NCBI GenBank assembly: GCA_964035545.1
Contig: OZ037767.1
Location: forward strand, 3,542,680-3,606,679
Length of the DNA stretch: 64,000 bases
Direction of reading: 5' to 3'
Source: Bugula neritina
Taxonomy: Eukaryota; Bryozoa; Gymnolaemata; Cheilostomatida; Bugulidae
Positions within the stretch are counted from its first letter, which is position 1. Each line of letters begins with the position of its first letter. This document shows positions 27,196 through 40,700 of this stretch, in pieces. The notes beneath the pieces were generated by a model. It searched no databases and had not been told where the DNA came from. It was given only the letters and a program-made list of their open reading frames with translations. A program made the position numbers and the translations under genes.

Positions 27196-27273
27196 CTGAG
27201 GCCTTGAAGACTGAGACCTGGGGTGAGATTGAGGAGTTGGCCTTCCACTTTCCGTGCCCTGCTTATTCCCCAT
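27196..27273 (-). other. Possible alternative first exon of LRRC57 (Met-Gly-Asn ORF)
   Basis: A minus-strand ORF opens MGNKQGTESGRP and continues Ser/Pro-rich. After 26 codons it reaches CTCAG followed by GCAAGC, a GC-type donor. Ending in phase 0, it could splice to LRRC57 exon 2 (also phase 0), giving a second N-myristoylated amino terminus. Without splicing it stops at 27172 as a 33-aa ORF. It might equally be an upstream ORF or chance. Confidence 0.25.
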
Positions 27274-29919
27274 CAATAACTCTCTCAGCCACCAAGTTTT
27301 ACAACTATATAAAAGAATAGTAACAAAATGGTAGCAAATAACTGGATATATTGAAACAACTAAGACCAATAACTAGTGACTTTTAACTAAATTTGAACTT
27401 TTGCCAGACGTAAAAGTATACCAGAATAAAGACCCCTTAATACAAAGTAGCACAAATAAGCAAAAGACATTCCAAACCTTATATCTTCTTCTTGCTTCCA
27501 CTTCTCAGCAAAAAGAATGTTTTAGCAGTGAGATTCCGTAGCCCACGCTGAGTCTGCTACAAAAAACAACTTTATTACAGTACAATAGTGGGTATTGGTA
27601 AACAGACTAACAACTGATTTAATATCAGGTTCAATGACATTGCTAATCCATAAATAGCTTCAATACATAACGTCACACCTTAAAACATTTCATCAGCAAA
27701 AATTTCAAATCTGGCTAATTAAAATGCATTTTTTTACTAAATTGAACCAAATGCACATTTTTGCATGCATTTTTTATCATTAAAACCACTTATACAACAC
27801 TATGCTTGTGATCGAAATTCAAATGAATCAACATAAAATCTGTGCAGCTGATAGCCAAATGCTTGTTATAGACTTGTGGGAGCCCCCCCCCCACCCGCTA
27901 TATCTATGGTGGACAAGAGAATTAAACATATACAATAGCTATACACCAGGATACACCCTGACATTCTCCACAATGTCATATCTAAATAATTCAGCCTTCC
28001 ATAATCTAACCAAGTGTCAAAAATCTCAATTCTACCAAATTAACTTGAATTTTTGGCTAATGAAGAGTGTTATAAAAATGCGGAAGTCATACTACAGCCA
28101 TTTTTAATCCCAGAAAACATACTGCAAAATACACCTGCACATCACGCCATAATTTAATTAAGCTCATTGATTTTAGCAGTTTACATAGTCGAGACGATAA
28201 CTCTAATTTTAAGCAACAATACACATTTAGGAGTTGTTTTTTCTAGCCTATAAATGCAGTGAGGGGTGATAACTCGAAATTAAAATCCTAATTTCTGCAT
28301 AGTGTATTAGTAGCAACAGTTTCAATTTATTTGGTATTGACTTAGATAGTGGACCCCCTGACCCATTATTAACATTTTCTGATGTGTTGCACTAGAAACT
28401 TTCCAACAGTCGAGAAAGTACTATTTAGAGTAATACAGCAATCATGTTGGCAACTTGTTCTATGAGTGTCATGTTTATCAGAGGAAATGCTAGATGAATC
28501 ATGTGATAAGAGTGCAGCCATGTAACTGAATAATGTAATTGCTAGTATGTACATGTAAACAGATGCCCCAGCTCAGTCCTGTATGCATAAAGCTGCGAAA
28601 TATGATAGAAAACCTTATATATCGGTCAAATAGTGACACAGAATCCTAATATAATGTTACCTACAGTAACTATTTTCAACAATTGCTTGTGGAATAATTA
28701 TTGGCAGCACAGCTAGAAATATAAGTTACTTGAATGTGTAAGCAAATATTATTGGTCGATAACTGAAAATGAGCCATTACTTTGATTACTTTAAATAGAA
28801 CTTGTAGATCAACACAACGAAATGGAGAAAGTTGGTCAGGCCAAAATGAAGACAGTTATTGTCGTATGAACAGACTGCTATGGCGACGATGATAACATGA
28901 TAATTAAAAAATAAAACCCCAAAGTTGTCATAGGCGAAACAGCTCAATACTTAAGAGGCATGCTCCACTGCATTCAACACAGTTGTGCAAAGGAACTACA
29001 ATGGCTGCACATAGCCGTTACGATTATAGTTTAACATATTATACTGGTAGTTATGACACACTATTTGAAGATATGAGACAATTTTTTCACACTATAATCA
29101 CTCAATTATAGTGCTTTAACATCTTAAAAATTATCAGCATACAGTCATAATTTACTTCACAATCAGATAACAATGTATTACAAATAAATATGCCAACACT
29201 CTATAACAAAAATTAACTATAAAATTGCATAGCAACAGTTAATTTCAACTAATCTAATAAAAACTTTACAGTATATATAATTACAACTACTCACAACATT
29301 ATTGGAAATATTTTAATGATAATTGGCATTACTGACAGCTTATTAAATATAATACAATCACAATAACAATGAATAAATGATAAATATTAATATCAAGTTT
29401 ACAGATAAAATACTAAGTATACGAATGCAATAGTGGAAAGGTACAATAATAAACACAACAGTGGCATTTATTTAATATATTGGCAATCATATTTATATTT
29501 GTATTACTATCCATAACTATTTTAGACTGATACTGTGAAGCCTAAAGTATAAAATAAACATACTAAAATTTCAGAACAGCATCAATACGATCATAACATT
29601 GGAGGTTCCGTACAGATACGCATACATGAGTTATAAAAGTGAAAAGAACACTACATTGAGCATAACCATTAGTATTAGTATTAAACAATATCATTATTAT
29701 TGCTCATCAGTAGGTATGATTTAACTGTCACTTTGAAGTTTGTAACTATTAGTAGTACCAGCATATTCGCGATAATACTCTCAACCATAATGATATTATT
29801 TTATATCATTAAATTTAATACTAATAGTATAAGTATTATTACAATTTACCATAAGTAATTTATTGACTAGAATTAGTGACACTAACAATAATAGTAATAC
29901 TGTAACATCATTGCAATTA

Positions 29920-30035
29920 GTATTACTACCGCTGCTACTGCTACTGCTACTACTACTATTAGACTTGTTAGTAGTAGTAGCACTAGTAGTAGTAGTAGTA
30001 ATAATAATAGTAATACTAATACTAATAGTACTGTT
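29920..30035. repeat. Imperfect trinucleotide repeats (CTA/AGT)
   Basis: Runs of CTGCTACTG, TACTACTA, AGTAGTAGT and AATAATAGTAATACTA. They give homopolymer-like ORFs on both strands that are not genes. Confidence 0.8.
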
Positions 30036-30059
30036 AGCACACATTTTAGTTTTTTTTAT

Positions 30060-30610
30060 CACAATTCCAGTTTAATTATCACTATGATTATCACCATGAT
30101 TACCGGTGAGAGTATCACTATCACTATGAAAACCTTTACGACTACGAATATGTAAGTGATACTGATTATGTTAATGTTACATTTTGAATTAGTTCTACTT
30201 TTAGTCCAACTCAAAAAAGTCAATTTGTATTTGAACTACTATAAGTATAATTATTAATAATGATTATTGCTGATAAGTTATACTAATACTGAGTCTGATG
30301 GCCATACTCAATTTCATAGACGTACTCAACGTCATCGTGATACTGATTTAAAATTAATTATTTAATTTGGTAAAATTCTATTTCAGTAATTGTACAACTA
30401 CTGATAGTGATACTCATAGTCATAGAGTGATAGTCATAGTGACTAAGTGATACTGATAGTGATAGTCATACTCATACTGATACTGATTCTCATACTGAGT
30501 CTGATACTCACATAACATATTTCGGTAAGCGCAATAGTAGACAATGCACTGAATATAGTTATACGATATTAAAAAATTAGGACAGATAGTGATACTAGAG
30601 TTCATGCTAT
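30060..30610. repeat. GATACT/GATAGT-type degenerate hexamer field
   Basis: Scattered and clustered GATAST/CATAST hexamers such as GTGATAGTCATAGTGACTAA, densest at 30400-30510. Similar hexamers recur at 31220-31320. Confidence 0.6.
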
Positions 30611-31214
30611 ACCATAGTTACGATATCTATTTCTATATTACAAGTTTTTTTCATTATTCATATTGAGTATTTTATGACTGACCCAAAGGCTAGAAAGTAA
30701 CAAAAATCACTTGATGCAGCACAAAGTTTTGAGTCACTAAATGTAGGATTTCTAGTCTGGATTGGTACTTAGCACAATGAGTATAGAAATGATGCACGTA
30801 TTAGCCTCATACTTAATGCTCCATCTAACGATCCCCAAAAGCAAAGCAGATGTTAAAATATATTAGTGGGAGCCAATAATTGGCTGTAGGCGCGTCCTAT
30901 ACCCCACACCAAATCATCTATCAAGCTACAAAAGCTTCATAGGTAACAATAAAAACTATTCGCAAGAGAATGCAGTTTCGAATTTTGATTCACGGTCTAT
31001 ATTTGTTAGATGTGATAACTTCTGCTACTGCAGCGCCACATGTCTAACCCATCTGGCATCTAGTTGACCATTGTGATTGGGATTGCCACTGCCATAATGA
31101 TAATCATTATGATGATTGTTATGAAAACCAAAATTATATTATAATTATGTCTATGATGTTATTATTAGTTGTATAAATGATGCAATAAAAGCAAATCAGG
31201 CTAGTTAAGATTTT

Positions 31215-31249
31215 ACTTCTATGAGTATGATACTCATACTCATAGAAGT
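31215..31249. repeat. Perfect 16-bp inverted repeat with 3-bp spacer
   Basis: ACTTCTATGAGTATGA, then TAC, then TCATACTCATAGAAGT: both arms match exactly. It lies in the hexamer-repeat field and no gene is close enough for it to be a terminator-like element. Confidence 0.9.
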
Positions 31250-32130
31250 AGTATCAGTATCACTATCAGCATGATTCAGATTTTCATTTAGTTTTACTCT
31301 GAGTCTGAGAGTGAGTCTGACTGGAATCACAATTACTCAATTAGTGAATTGCTATTAAGTTTAATCAATTTTATATTGATCATTTAGTTATACTAGCGGT
31401 CAACACTTCGCTTATATTAAGTGAAAATAGAACATTACTTCTTAATTAAAGTAAAGCTGCACTACGTCTACTGTGATGAACTTTTAACTTCAAGACTAGA
31501 GGTAGTGCTGATGTTGATTAAAGGTTAGCCTTAGGCCAGCTTTGAGGTTAAGTCAAACTCAGAGGCCAGGGCCTGGTGGTCTTATGTTGGCATTTATTTT
31601 GAATTTCATTTAGTGTTATTGTTATGATTGCTGTCTAGATATTGTTTGAATTATTTTATAATCATTTTGCTAAAGTAGTGTTGCATTTTGATATTGAATA
31701 ATGTTTTAACCATGGTGATTTTTGAAGGATTTCTTTTTTTATTTTATTTAGTTCATGCATTATTGTAACAGTCATAAATGTAAGTTTATATTTATGGTTT
31801 GCTGTATTTGTGTCACTTCACTTGCTTAACATCTATAGAACTTAAATTAGTAATCACTTAGCCATGAGCGCTGAGTTTTAGATTAATTTAGCAGACAATA
31901 TTAGGAAAGATTATTAACTAGCTTAAAAGTATTTTCTCGTTATATTCATCCCTGAATGAAATGATTACTGTGAAGATTTGATCTTAAAACTTCTAGTGAC
32001 AAGTTTACTTTGTAACTACAACCCTTACAAAGCTTTGCTATTTTATGGTGTTGAGTAACTTTGATTTTTAAGACATGCTTTTTATTAACCAGCTGTTATA
32101 TCTTGATTCTTTTAGCTGTACATTTCAGCA

Positions 32131-34012
32131 ATGACTTCTAATGGGAAAGATAACAGAAATAAAGAAAGTCAATCCTCTTCATCTGTAGCAGTTTCTGATT
32201 CTAATACAGATGTTGCAGTGAGTATAAATTTAAAAAAACTGCTAGATATTCTGCTTTCTTACACAAAAATTGATGGACTGAGACAATATCTGTGACTTGA
32301 GTTTCAATGATTCAATTGGGGACCCTGTCACGTGCAGGCGACTGTTGTGGTTTATATACATCATTATTTAACACATATTTGCTTAGGCTCACTGCATATA
32401 TATGAAGTAGTTGTTAAAAATATGTTTTCTATTTTCAAATAAGTTGTTTAAATAAATTGCTAGAAGTTTTTGAGACAATTTTAAAGAGAATTATTTGTAT
32501 TATATTGGTTGCAGGCTGAAAGTACATTACAATCAATTATGGCATAAACTGTTTGACGAAGTATCAAAGAAATTAATATGCTTTACCTAAAAACCGAAAG
32601 TTCTAACTTAAACCACTTTAATTGCAATCCCACATGTATTTCAGGCGTGCATTCTAACTCTCTTAATAAATAAAGAAATAGTTCACTGTACACATCAAGG
32701 AGCATAAAGAAAGCAGTCATTGTACACTTCTTAGCATTTGATTAATTAATAATTGGAATGATATTTCTGATTCAAATAGGCGTTGCTACTTTCAGATTAC
32801 TTTATAATCTGTAGTATAACATATAATTGATTTCAATGAACTAATTTTAACCAAATTATATTTTTATTAATCCAAGCTATTTTAATAGTGAACTCATATA
32901 ATAATGTATTGTATAGTAAATTTTTTTTTGTCTTGTATAGTATATTATTATATAGTATATTATTGTATAGTATATTATTGTATAGTATATTATTACATAA
33001 TATTGTATTACATAGTATATTGTTATATAGCATATTATTATATAGTATATTATTATATAGTATCTTATTGTATAGTATATTATTGTATAGTATATTATTG
33101 TATAGATATTTTATTGAATTATTTGATAGTGTAGTATCGTATTATATAGTATTATATAGGACATTATTGTAATTAAATGAAATATTCCAGAAATCATCTA
33201 CAGTTATGGAAGAGAAACCGGAGTGCATGGGATGCCAGGCTGTAGCGTTTACGACACCGCTGTTGATATCTGCATATCTGATCCATCAGCACAGCACTCT
33301 AGAGAAAGTAGCGGCCATGCCTGTGGCTCGGACCTGGACAGGAAGTAGGCGATGGCGGCTCAAGATGCACAGATTTAATATGATGTTTACTGCTCCTGTT
33401 GGTAAGGACCATCTACTCCACAGCTTAGGCATTGTTAAAGTATGAATATCACTTTGTACTTTCCTTTAGAAATTATCTCTCTGTATGTATTTGTGTGCGT
33501 GCATATTAGTATGCATCTTGCTGTGTGTTAGTGTGCGTGTGTTGGTGCGAGTGTGTTGGTGCAAGTGTGTAATATGTATCACAGTATTTCACCAACATGA
33601 GCTTTTCAGAGTCAACATGCACTCATCTGGCTACAATTTACTATTCTTGTGTGTTTTATTCAAGACCTCCTACTATCTCTTTCACATGACAGGTTTCACC
33701 TTGGTTACTTGGAGTTATCTTTTCAATGGGTTACCCACTGTTGATGAAGATCAGCCTAACATTGAGTCTCTAGATGACCTAGTGCAGAGGTCTGTGGAGT
33801 CATCCAGAAACGAAATGGACGGTTTTACTAGAGGTACACTGAAGCTTGCTGACTGGTTCACCTCTAGCCTGGCAGAACGCAAATCTCAGTTCTCAGACTG
33901 GTACTCCAGACTTAAACGAACATTTTCTTCTGAATCAGTAAACACTACAACGCCGTCAGGTTCCTCGTCTAATAATAGCTTGGCAGCTAATGGTGACAGT
34001 AAAAAAAGTTGA
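32131..34012 (+). CDS. Unidentified CxxC, two-helix membrane protein
   Basis: Three exons, 32131-32217, 33191-33401 and 33693-34012, splice in phase to 205 aa. Residues 1-35 are polar and Ser/Asn-rich. Cys41-Met-Gly-Cys44 precedes a hydrophobic helix (about 46-60), then a basic loop with RTWTGSRRWRLK, a second helix (about 93-113, containing FTLVTWSYLFNG), and a charged C-terminal half with ESLDDLVQRSVESS, ending Ser/Asn-rich. I do not recognise the family. The CxxC-helix-loop-helix layout recalls DMAC1/TMEM261, a mitochondrial complex I assembly factor, but I see no convincing residue identity and the C-terminal half is extra. TTTCAG three bases before the ATG suggests an upstream untranslated exon. 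Confidence 0.78.
32934..33105. repeat. 15-bp tandem repeat in intron 1 of the CxxC gene
   Basis: TATAGTATATTATTG-type units repeated about 11 times, ending some 85 bp before the exon 2 acceptor. ORFs on both strands through it (32833-33172) are repeat translations. Confidence 0.85.
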
Positions 34013-34314
34013 AATTAGAAATTATCTGTCCTTAGATGGTTCCATGTCAGCAAGTGTTCTTTTATGTTTTGGAAAAATTATTTTTGAATTTTTGCCTGAA
34101 ATAAGTTTTCCATGTGCCTATATAATAATGTTTGGTATATGTTGATAGTTGTGAGCAATAGGCGTTACGGTATTTTATTTGTTTCTATTACTTTTGTATT
34201 GTCTTTGGTTTGAGCTAACAATTCTCTAACAGGTTCAGTCTTTTTCTCAACTGCCATTTGATTTTTTTATTTCAGTGTAATCAGCAAACAACAAAAGGAG
34301 TGTTTTGTGTTTTT

Positions 34315-34320
34315 AATAAA
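34315..34320 (+). terminator. Candidate polyadenylation signal, CxxC gene
   Basis: AATAAA about 300 nt after the stop codon, followed by T/A-rich sequence. Confidence 0.5.
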
Positions 34321-34561
34321 ATGTTTATTACATTACAGTTTACACTATAGCTGTCATAAGCAATTTTGCATTTTTGAGGCTTGTGTTCTCTTGCTTCAAA
34401 TGTAACCAAGAAAAGGCAACTCCATTTTTCTGTTGTTTTACTCAAGTTTTGATGCAATTACTACTACTTGTTCTGCTACAATGCTCTGAATTTTCCCTGT
34501 TCTTTCATATGAGATGAATGCTTTGAAAGATATTATGAAATTGCCATAATTTTTTCAAGAG

Positions 34562-34586
34562 CAGCCTAACATTGAGTCTCTAGATG
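34562..34586 (+). repeat. 25-bp duplicate of CxxC-gene exon 3 sequence
   Basis: 25 bases starting CAGCCTAACATTGAGTCTCT are identical to coding positions 33752-33776, 810 bp upstream. Flanking bases differ. It lies after the candidate polyadenylation signal. Confidence 0.85.
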
Positions 34587-34683
34587 GCACTTTTGTGACT
34601 GGTTAAACATTTAGCAATACTTTTGTGTTTACACAAATGCAGAAATGAGTTGCCTGATGTACTGTCATACTCGTGTTGTTCAG

Positions 34684-34725
34684 AAAGAGGTTCACAGGAA
34701 GTCAACGAGCACTAAAAACCGGACG
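34684..34725 (+). other. Possible 42-bp orphan exon
   Basis: TTGTTCAG precedes and GTGAGT follows an open 14-codon segment (KEVHRKSTSTKNRT). It fits no neighbouring gene model in this window, so it may be a chance pairing of good splice sites. Confidence 0.15.
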
Positions 34726-37700
34726 GTGAGTCATAGACCCTCAGCTGACTAGAGAAGGACCGTTGACTAGAAATGGCTGACGAGGCATTACTGGGTCTTC
34801 AGCATTAGCTATTACTATCAGTAAGTAAAGCTCAGTAACTATAAGTATTACTCAGAATGCTGCCTGAGGCAGCGGATTTAGTTAGTATAATTTATATAAT
34901 CCTGTATGACTAAGTGCTACTCACATAGACTTAGTGTTCCTAACTGCTTGCAGCTACTGCAGTCTAAGCTATTCTATACCAAGATCATAGTCTATATCAT
35001 TATATTTTTAGCAAATTCACTGAATCCATTGCATTGTTATCTAACAGGATATAATTATTAACTTTTTCTGTATTTCTATATGCCCCTGGCAGTTAGGAAA
35101 TAGTATATATAGAAACTAGATTCCCATCCTTAGAGGCTTCGGAATAGGATTTTGTTGACTAGATCTGAAAACATTAATAACACAGTTCATTATTAAAATT
35201 GATCTAGGGTGAATATTCCCTTTGTTTATCATAGTTAAAAATGAGTATGTTGTCTTGTAAAATCCAACATCAGTCAATTTAAATGCTGCATGAAATATTA
35301 GCACTCATCTCAACATATTCAAATAAAATTTTAAATAGTAATTTTCTACATCAATACCTGAGATACTCTACTTTTCATCAACAAGTTTTTTTTGGAAATA
35401 CAAACTTTTTTTCAGAATTAAATGCTCTCCCTGGGGACTTGCAACTGAAGGTTGTACTGTGACGTTATAAAGCTAATTGGCAGTGAAAGGCAAAATATTT
35501 CTAGCAGTCAGCATTTTATGTGATGTGAGGCCAAGTGACAAGTGCATTTGCTAACAGGGTATGGAGTCTCAACATTTTTGTTGATAGGTCCTACTCTGAC
35601 GATGTAATCCCCAATATGATGCCGGCAGCAGTCATTGTAGTATGTCTGCACTTGATAAGTAAGCCAATAGTTTATTGAAAAAAAAATATACAAGTACACA
35701 AAGAATTTCGCTAGTAATTCATGCACAAATACCCTAATACTGATTTTAAATTATAATATGGTTATGAGCATGTGGCACTGTAAATATAAATGAATACACT
35801 TTCAAGTTTATTGATTTTAGCATTTTTACTGTTGATTTATTTTATTATAGTGCCAATAGGTTTCAAAGCATCATTGGCTTGTTTTGAATTGTCTAGTTAT
35901 TCTCAGTAGGGCTGAACCGATGCCTTAGTCTCAGTTGTGTAGTACTTTACAAAATGAATTTAAAGATTATATACTCCTGTATTGATTGAGGCTGCTGACA
36001 GTCTTTTTGCTGACCAAATTTGCCTGTTTAGCAGCTGAAATTGCAAACGGAATTTGGAAATGTTAGAAAAAAGTACCCTTTGCATTGTGGTGATTGCCAT
36101 AGAGCGTTCATGAGTTAACTCTTTGGGTAAATACTAGTTTGGAGTTGTCATCTTAAGTGAATTTAACTAATAGCATAGCAATAAAATATTAAATTTTACT
36201 TTACAGTGATTTTATGTTTATCTACTTAACTTTAGGACAACAATTATCATGTATTGAGGCGCAGATATTGGCTGTGAAATGCACCAATAGTTTAACTTCA
36301 AACCAGACTAAAATTTGGTGATATATTTTAGTTCTTTTTAATGGCTAACATATTTCTATGTTTGCGTGTTTAATCCGGAGAGGATGCAGGGCTGTGATGA
36401 AACCAACTGACGTAGTGTTTATTAATTTGTTAAACCGATTTTTAAAAGGTTTAGAACTTAAGATATATATTAAAACTAGTAGTAGTGGATACTGGAGCAC
36501 TAGCAGTTGTTTTACGGCATATTTGAGACGTGAAATATGCCTGTAGAAGCTTAGTTTGTGGTGATGTATGATGATATTGATTGTGGGTATAGAGCTTATG
36601 GTGGTAATTAAGATATATAATATTTTCTTGCCAATATTGTGTGTTTTACCTCAGGCTACATAACTTCAATAAGAGCCAACACACAGCATATTTTTATACC
36701 CCTAAACCTATCAGACAATATTACCAATAATCCAGAACTTTTTCAAGGACGGTTTTTTAATATTTTTTCTTTAGCTTTTATCTTTTTCGAGATTTCTGTT
36801 TACTCAGTCTGGTGAACGTGTGCAAAAGCATTCCTAGATTGTTTGCTGAAGCCGTGATCTTATTGGAAATTCAACTATTCTCATTAAAATGTTATAGAGT
36901 ACTGTTACAGAAGAGCAACTGTATACAAAGGTTTGAATAGCCGAGGCTTCTAGCAGCTTCTAACCATTAGTTGACTCTCTTCCTGTTTGAATGCATATTA
37001 TTGTATTACTGTTTCGCATCTAACCTCGGAATTGCAACTGATAATGTATTGATCTTTTTATCATTATAGTATAATTAAGCATTGGATTTCAGGCTTAAAT
37101 CCGGGCTTAATCACTTATATGTCGATTACTTTTGCTACCTCATATCTCTCTACTCGACTCTCTCCCTCATCTCAAAACTGCAATTGCTGTTTAGCAGCAT
37201 TAATATACGCTAGAGGCTAAATATGAATTACTAAGCGCGTAGCTGTTGCCGATGCTCCTATGGTATTATGGACATTTTTATATACATATTCGGCGGCTAA
37301 ACAATTCTTTGTCAATGCTGATTACCACACATCTGATCTTGTTAATCAATAGAATACTGCGTTGCTGCCATTGCTGCCTCTACAGCTGCTGACTCAGGTC
37401 ATACGTCAAACTATTTAGACTACAATATTATTTATCTGAAAAACGGAGGCTTTGAAGAGTTTCACTTTGCCATATAATTGCTAACAAAGACAATAGCCTG
37501 CTTACACTGGATTATAATACTGAGAGTAGTTGAGGATACGCAACACTGTTGTAATTCCGTAGCCATTGCGATGACTTCAAATCCTAAGGGACTACAAAAA
37601 CGATACTAATTTTTAGCTCCTTCATTATCATTAGAAGCTAGGAGTCGGTCATATTAGCTGCATATACTAGCTATTCAGCAGCTTCTGTTGGAACACATTT

Positions 37701-40700
37701 TCAGCTCTTGCAGTGCAATCAGTGATGTCTTAGAGACAGAGTCACTCCTAACTGCAGCCAATTGTTGAAATTAGGCTCTGAAACTACTTCTTATTAGCTG
37801 CGTTTCTACTCCAGGAATATTTTTCAACTGGAAGCTGCTTCTTATAAGATTTATAGAGCAAGGAGCTGCCATATTGGATTTATTACAAGCTGAGAAAAAT
37901 ACAGATATTTGTATCAGGTACGGTGTTGGTTGTTGACTACGTATGTATAGTTGTTCTGGTACAGTTGTGGAGGTTGACTGTAGCTGTAGTTGTTCTAGTG
38001 TGTCTGCAGTTGTTACTTTAATTTTTTCTTATTCTAAGAATTATTATTAAAATTGTCACTCCCTCGACTTCAGAATACAAATCTTGTTTTGTCTATATAG
38101 TCTACACTTTTGACTTACTTTCTTTGTTTCGTTGCTTTTTGTTTACTTTTTAAAAATTATATATGCAGCTATTTGTTGTTGGTTAAAAAGTTCCCGGTTG
38201 AAACAGCATTAAAAGAATTTCTCGGTTCCTTGTACCGACAATAAATTTTAGCATTCTGCTTTGAGAAAATTAGTTCAGTTCAAAGAAAATTTTAGACGGC
38301 TCACTCTGTATGAGTTGCAGAGAGATAAACAGCAGCGTCGTCTATGCTTACTGCTATAGTAGGAACTTTAGATAAACATCCTGGCCACAATTTAGCTGTC
38401 CATAAATAATTGTTTTCACAACAATCATAGAGTACTTTACTAAATAGATTGCTAGCTATCCATGTATTCTCTGCATGACAAGATATCTAACTGTTGTTAC
38501 TATTTTAAGACTCTTGCTGTTTGACATTTAAGCAGCAAGTAAAATAAGTTTACTAGGAACAAATTTGCTCACCCTGGTAAAGTATCCACATACAATGAGC
38601 ATGCTCTTCACCATTTCACACTTCGTGCATTTATATGGTAATTATCATGGACTCTAGCATAAGTATCCTAATTTAAAAAAAAGTTGTCAATATAATTGCT
38701 ACATTAGCTTTTCATGCATGTCATCCCTGAACGCTAGTTAAAGGAAGGTTTGAGCCAGGTCTATCTATTAAAATCGTATAGTTTGTACACCAGAGGATCG
38801 TTCTTTGTGTTACAATGGGTAGCTAACATGAATTAATATAATATTTTGGTCAACTTTAGTGTGGACCTTATAGTCATAGATAGGGAATTGTTTTATAAGC
38901 AGCTCCAAGTTGAGGTTGAAGAACAATTTTAGTTTGGAGTTGGGGGACATAAAATAGATTTTGGTCAACTACTCTAATTAGGAACTTGAACCATATAGAA
39001 AATGGTTTGGGGTAAAATTAGTGGTCCAGGTTCTTCAAATTATTGAGAATAAACATCAACTGCTCATTTCAACACCCCCAACTTCTTAGCTTTTTCACGG
39101 AGTACTGAGACTATAAACAAAGTTGTGTTAATTAAATTATTGTCACTAGATCAGTGAGGGAGCTGCTACATGTTATATAAGATGTGGATCTGTCAAGACT
39201 TGTACGTAGGCTAACTTCTTAAAGGTTATAACCTAACAAGTATTATTTAGTGGCCACTCAGCCGCCAATGTTACATCATCACATGCACTTACCGTCTATT
39301 CTGGCAGCTAAGGGATTCTACTAGCGATTCATCACTCTTAAAATGAAAAGTGGCAATAAAATCAAGCTTTACTAAGTCAAGATATTATATAATATCTAGC
39401 AAACTTTTAAATTTCTCACAATTGAAGTTGATTCCAAAAAGTTGTTTGAGTGGTAAAAATATGCTAGTCTTTTAATGCATTGCCCTCTTCAGATCTAAGC
39501 CACCTTAAAAGACCTAAACATATAACGTAGCATTGGTTGTTGAAACTGGCTCAAAATCAAGCTGTTTTGTTAGTTTCGTTTCCCTGTAGTTATAATTAGA
39601 GGTTAAATTATATGGTATTCCTATTGTTATGTAACTGATATGTTATAGTTGTTGAAAGACACCAAAGTATGTAATTGCTAAATGAAATTTGTTTATTGTA
39701 AATAAAAAGATAATTATCTCCACTTGTTGATTAAACTCTAAGAAATAGAAATTATAGAGTTTCCATGGAGATGTGCAGTGGCTTCAATAACAAGTCCTAT
39801 ATTTAGATGCCCCAAGTCTATTACTTCTTATTCAAAGCTATTAGTATTTACTCTCTAGTTCTAACCTGCCTGGTCAGTTTGTACGTCTAGGCTACAAATA
39901 TATGGTAGTAATTTGTGAAAAGAATATTTTGAGCTATTCCGTAAGAATACAATGATACAGCTGAACATTGGAATGCAACATAATTTATAATTAAGCAAAA
40001 ACAGTAGTAATTACATTAATTCATCTTTCTTTATGCTACGAATTCTGTCTGTAACACTTTACAAGTAACACATTTCACTGACTGCATGTTAGAAGTACTC
40101 CAGTCAATTATACCGACAGTCGTTTGCAAAAACTTTCTAACTGTTTGATTCGATAATTTATCTCCATTGTGTAATACAAATCAAGTGTGCTATTGGTGAG
40201 TCCTGATTGTTTAAACTCGTTATATTTTAAGTTTGCACTGGAAGCAACTAGTGAATTATTTCATCTAATATTCTGTTTCATTTCCATTGGGAGCTTCTGA
40301 CACTGTAGCAAGTGAAGTTGTTTTAGTTGCTTGCAGCCATTGATTTAATTCGTTCAATTAGAATATAAAACATATCGTAGGCTTTGTCTTCATATGCAGT
40401 GTTACTAGGCCAATTTAAATGACAAACCACAAAGCAGTATTACTTATTTTACAGATGGTTTAATGTCAACTAACACCATTCCTCCTACCCAGGTCTTCAC
40501 GTATAGTACTTGAAACTTTAAGTCAAGTTTTATTAAGTAAGAATACATTTTCCAAGTTTTTTATACTGATTTCCCTGCAATAGATTTTGCGCTGGGACAT
40601 CCTTACTTAAATATTAAAAGTTACATATAAATCTGAAATCAAAGCTTAACTATAAAATGATTTCTGTTCAATAAATTTACTACAAGCATTCCAACATTGT

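Larger units (their letters stand above)
26656..32130. other. Intergenic region, LRRC57 to the CxxC protein gene
   Basis: Apart from the MITE at 26895 and the Met-Gly-Asn ORF at 27196-27273, no coding exon was recognised. 29460-31400 is dominated by simple and hexamer repeats; ORFs there (29796-30075, 30420-30605) are repeat translations. The acceptor-like TTTCAG just before 32131 implies an untranslated first exon of the next gene somewhere in this interval; I could not locate it. Confidence 0.55.

Noticed and set aside
29796-30075. Ser/Thr-rich and Leu/Val-rich ORFs
   Set aside because: Products of trinucleotide repeats on both strands.
32833-33172. ORFs rich in Tyr/Ile/Leu
   Set aside because: Translations of the 15-bp TATAGTATATTATTG array.
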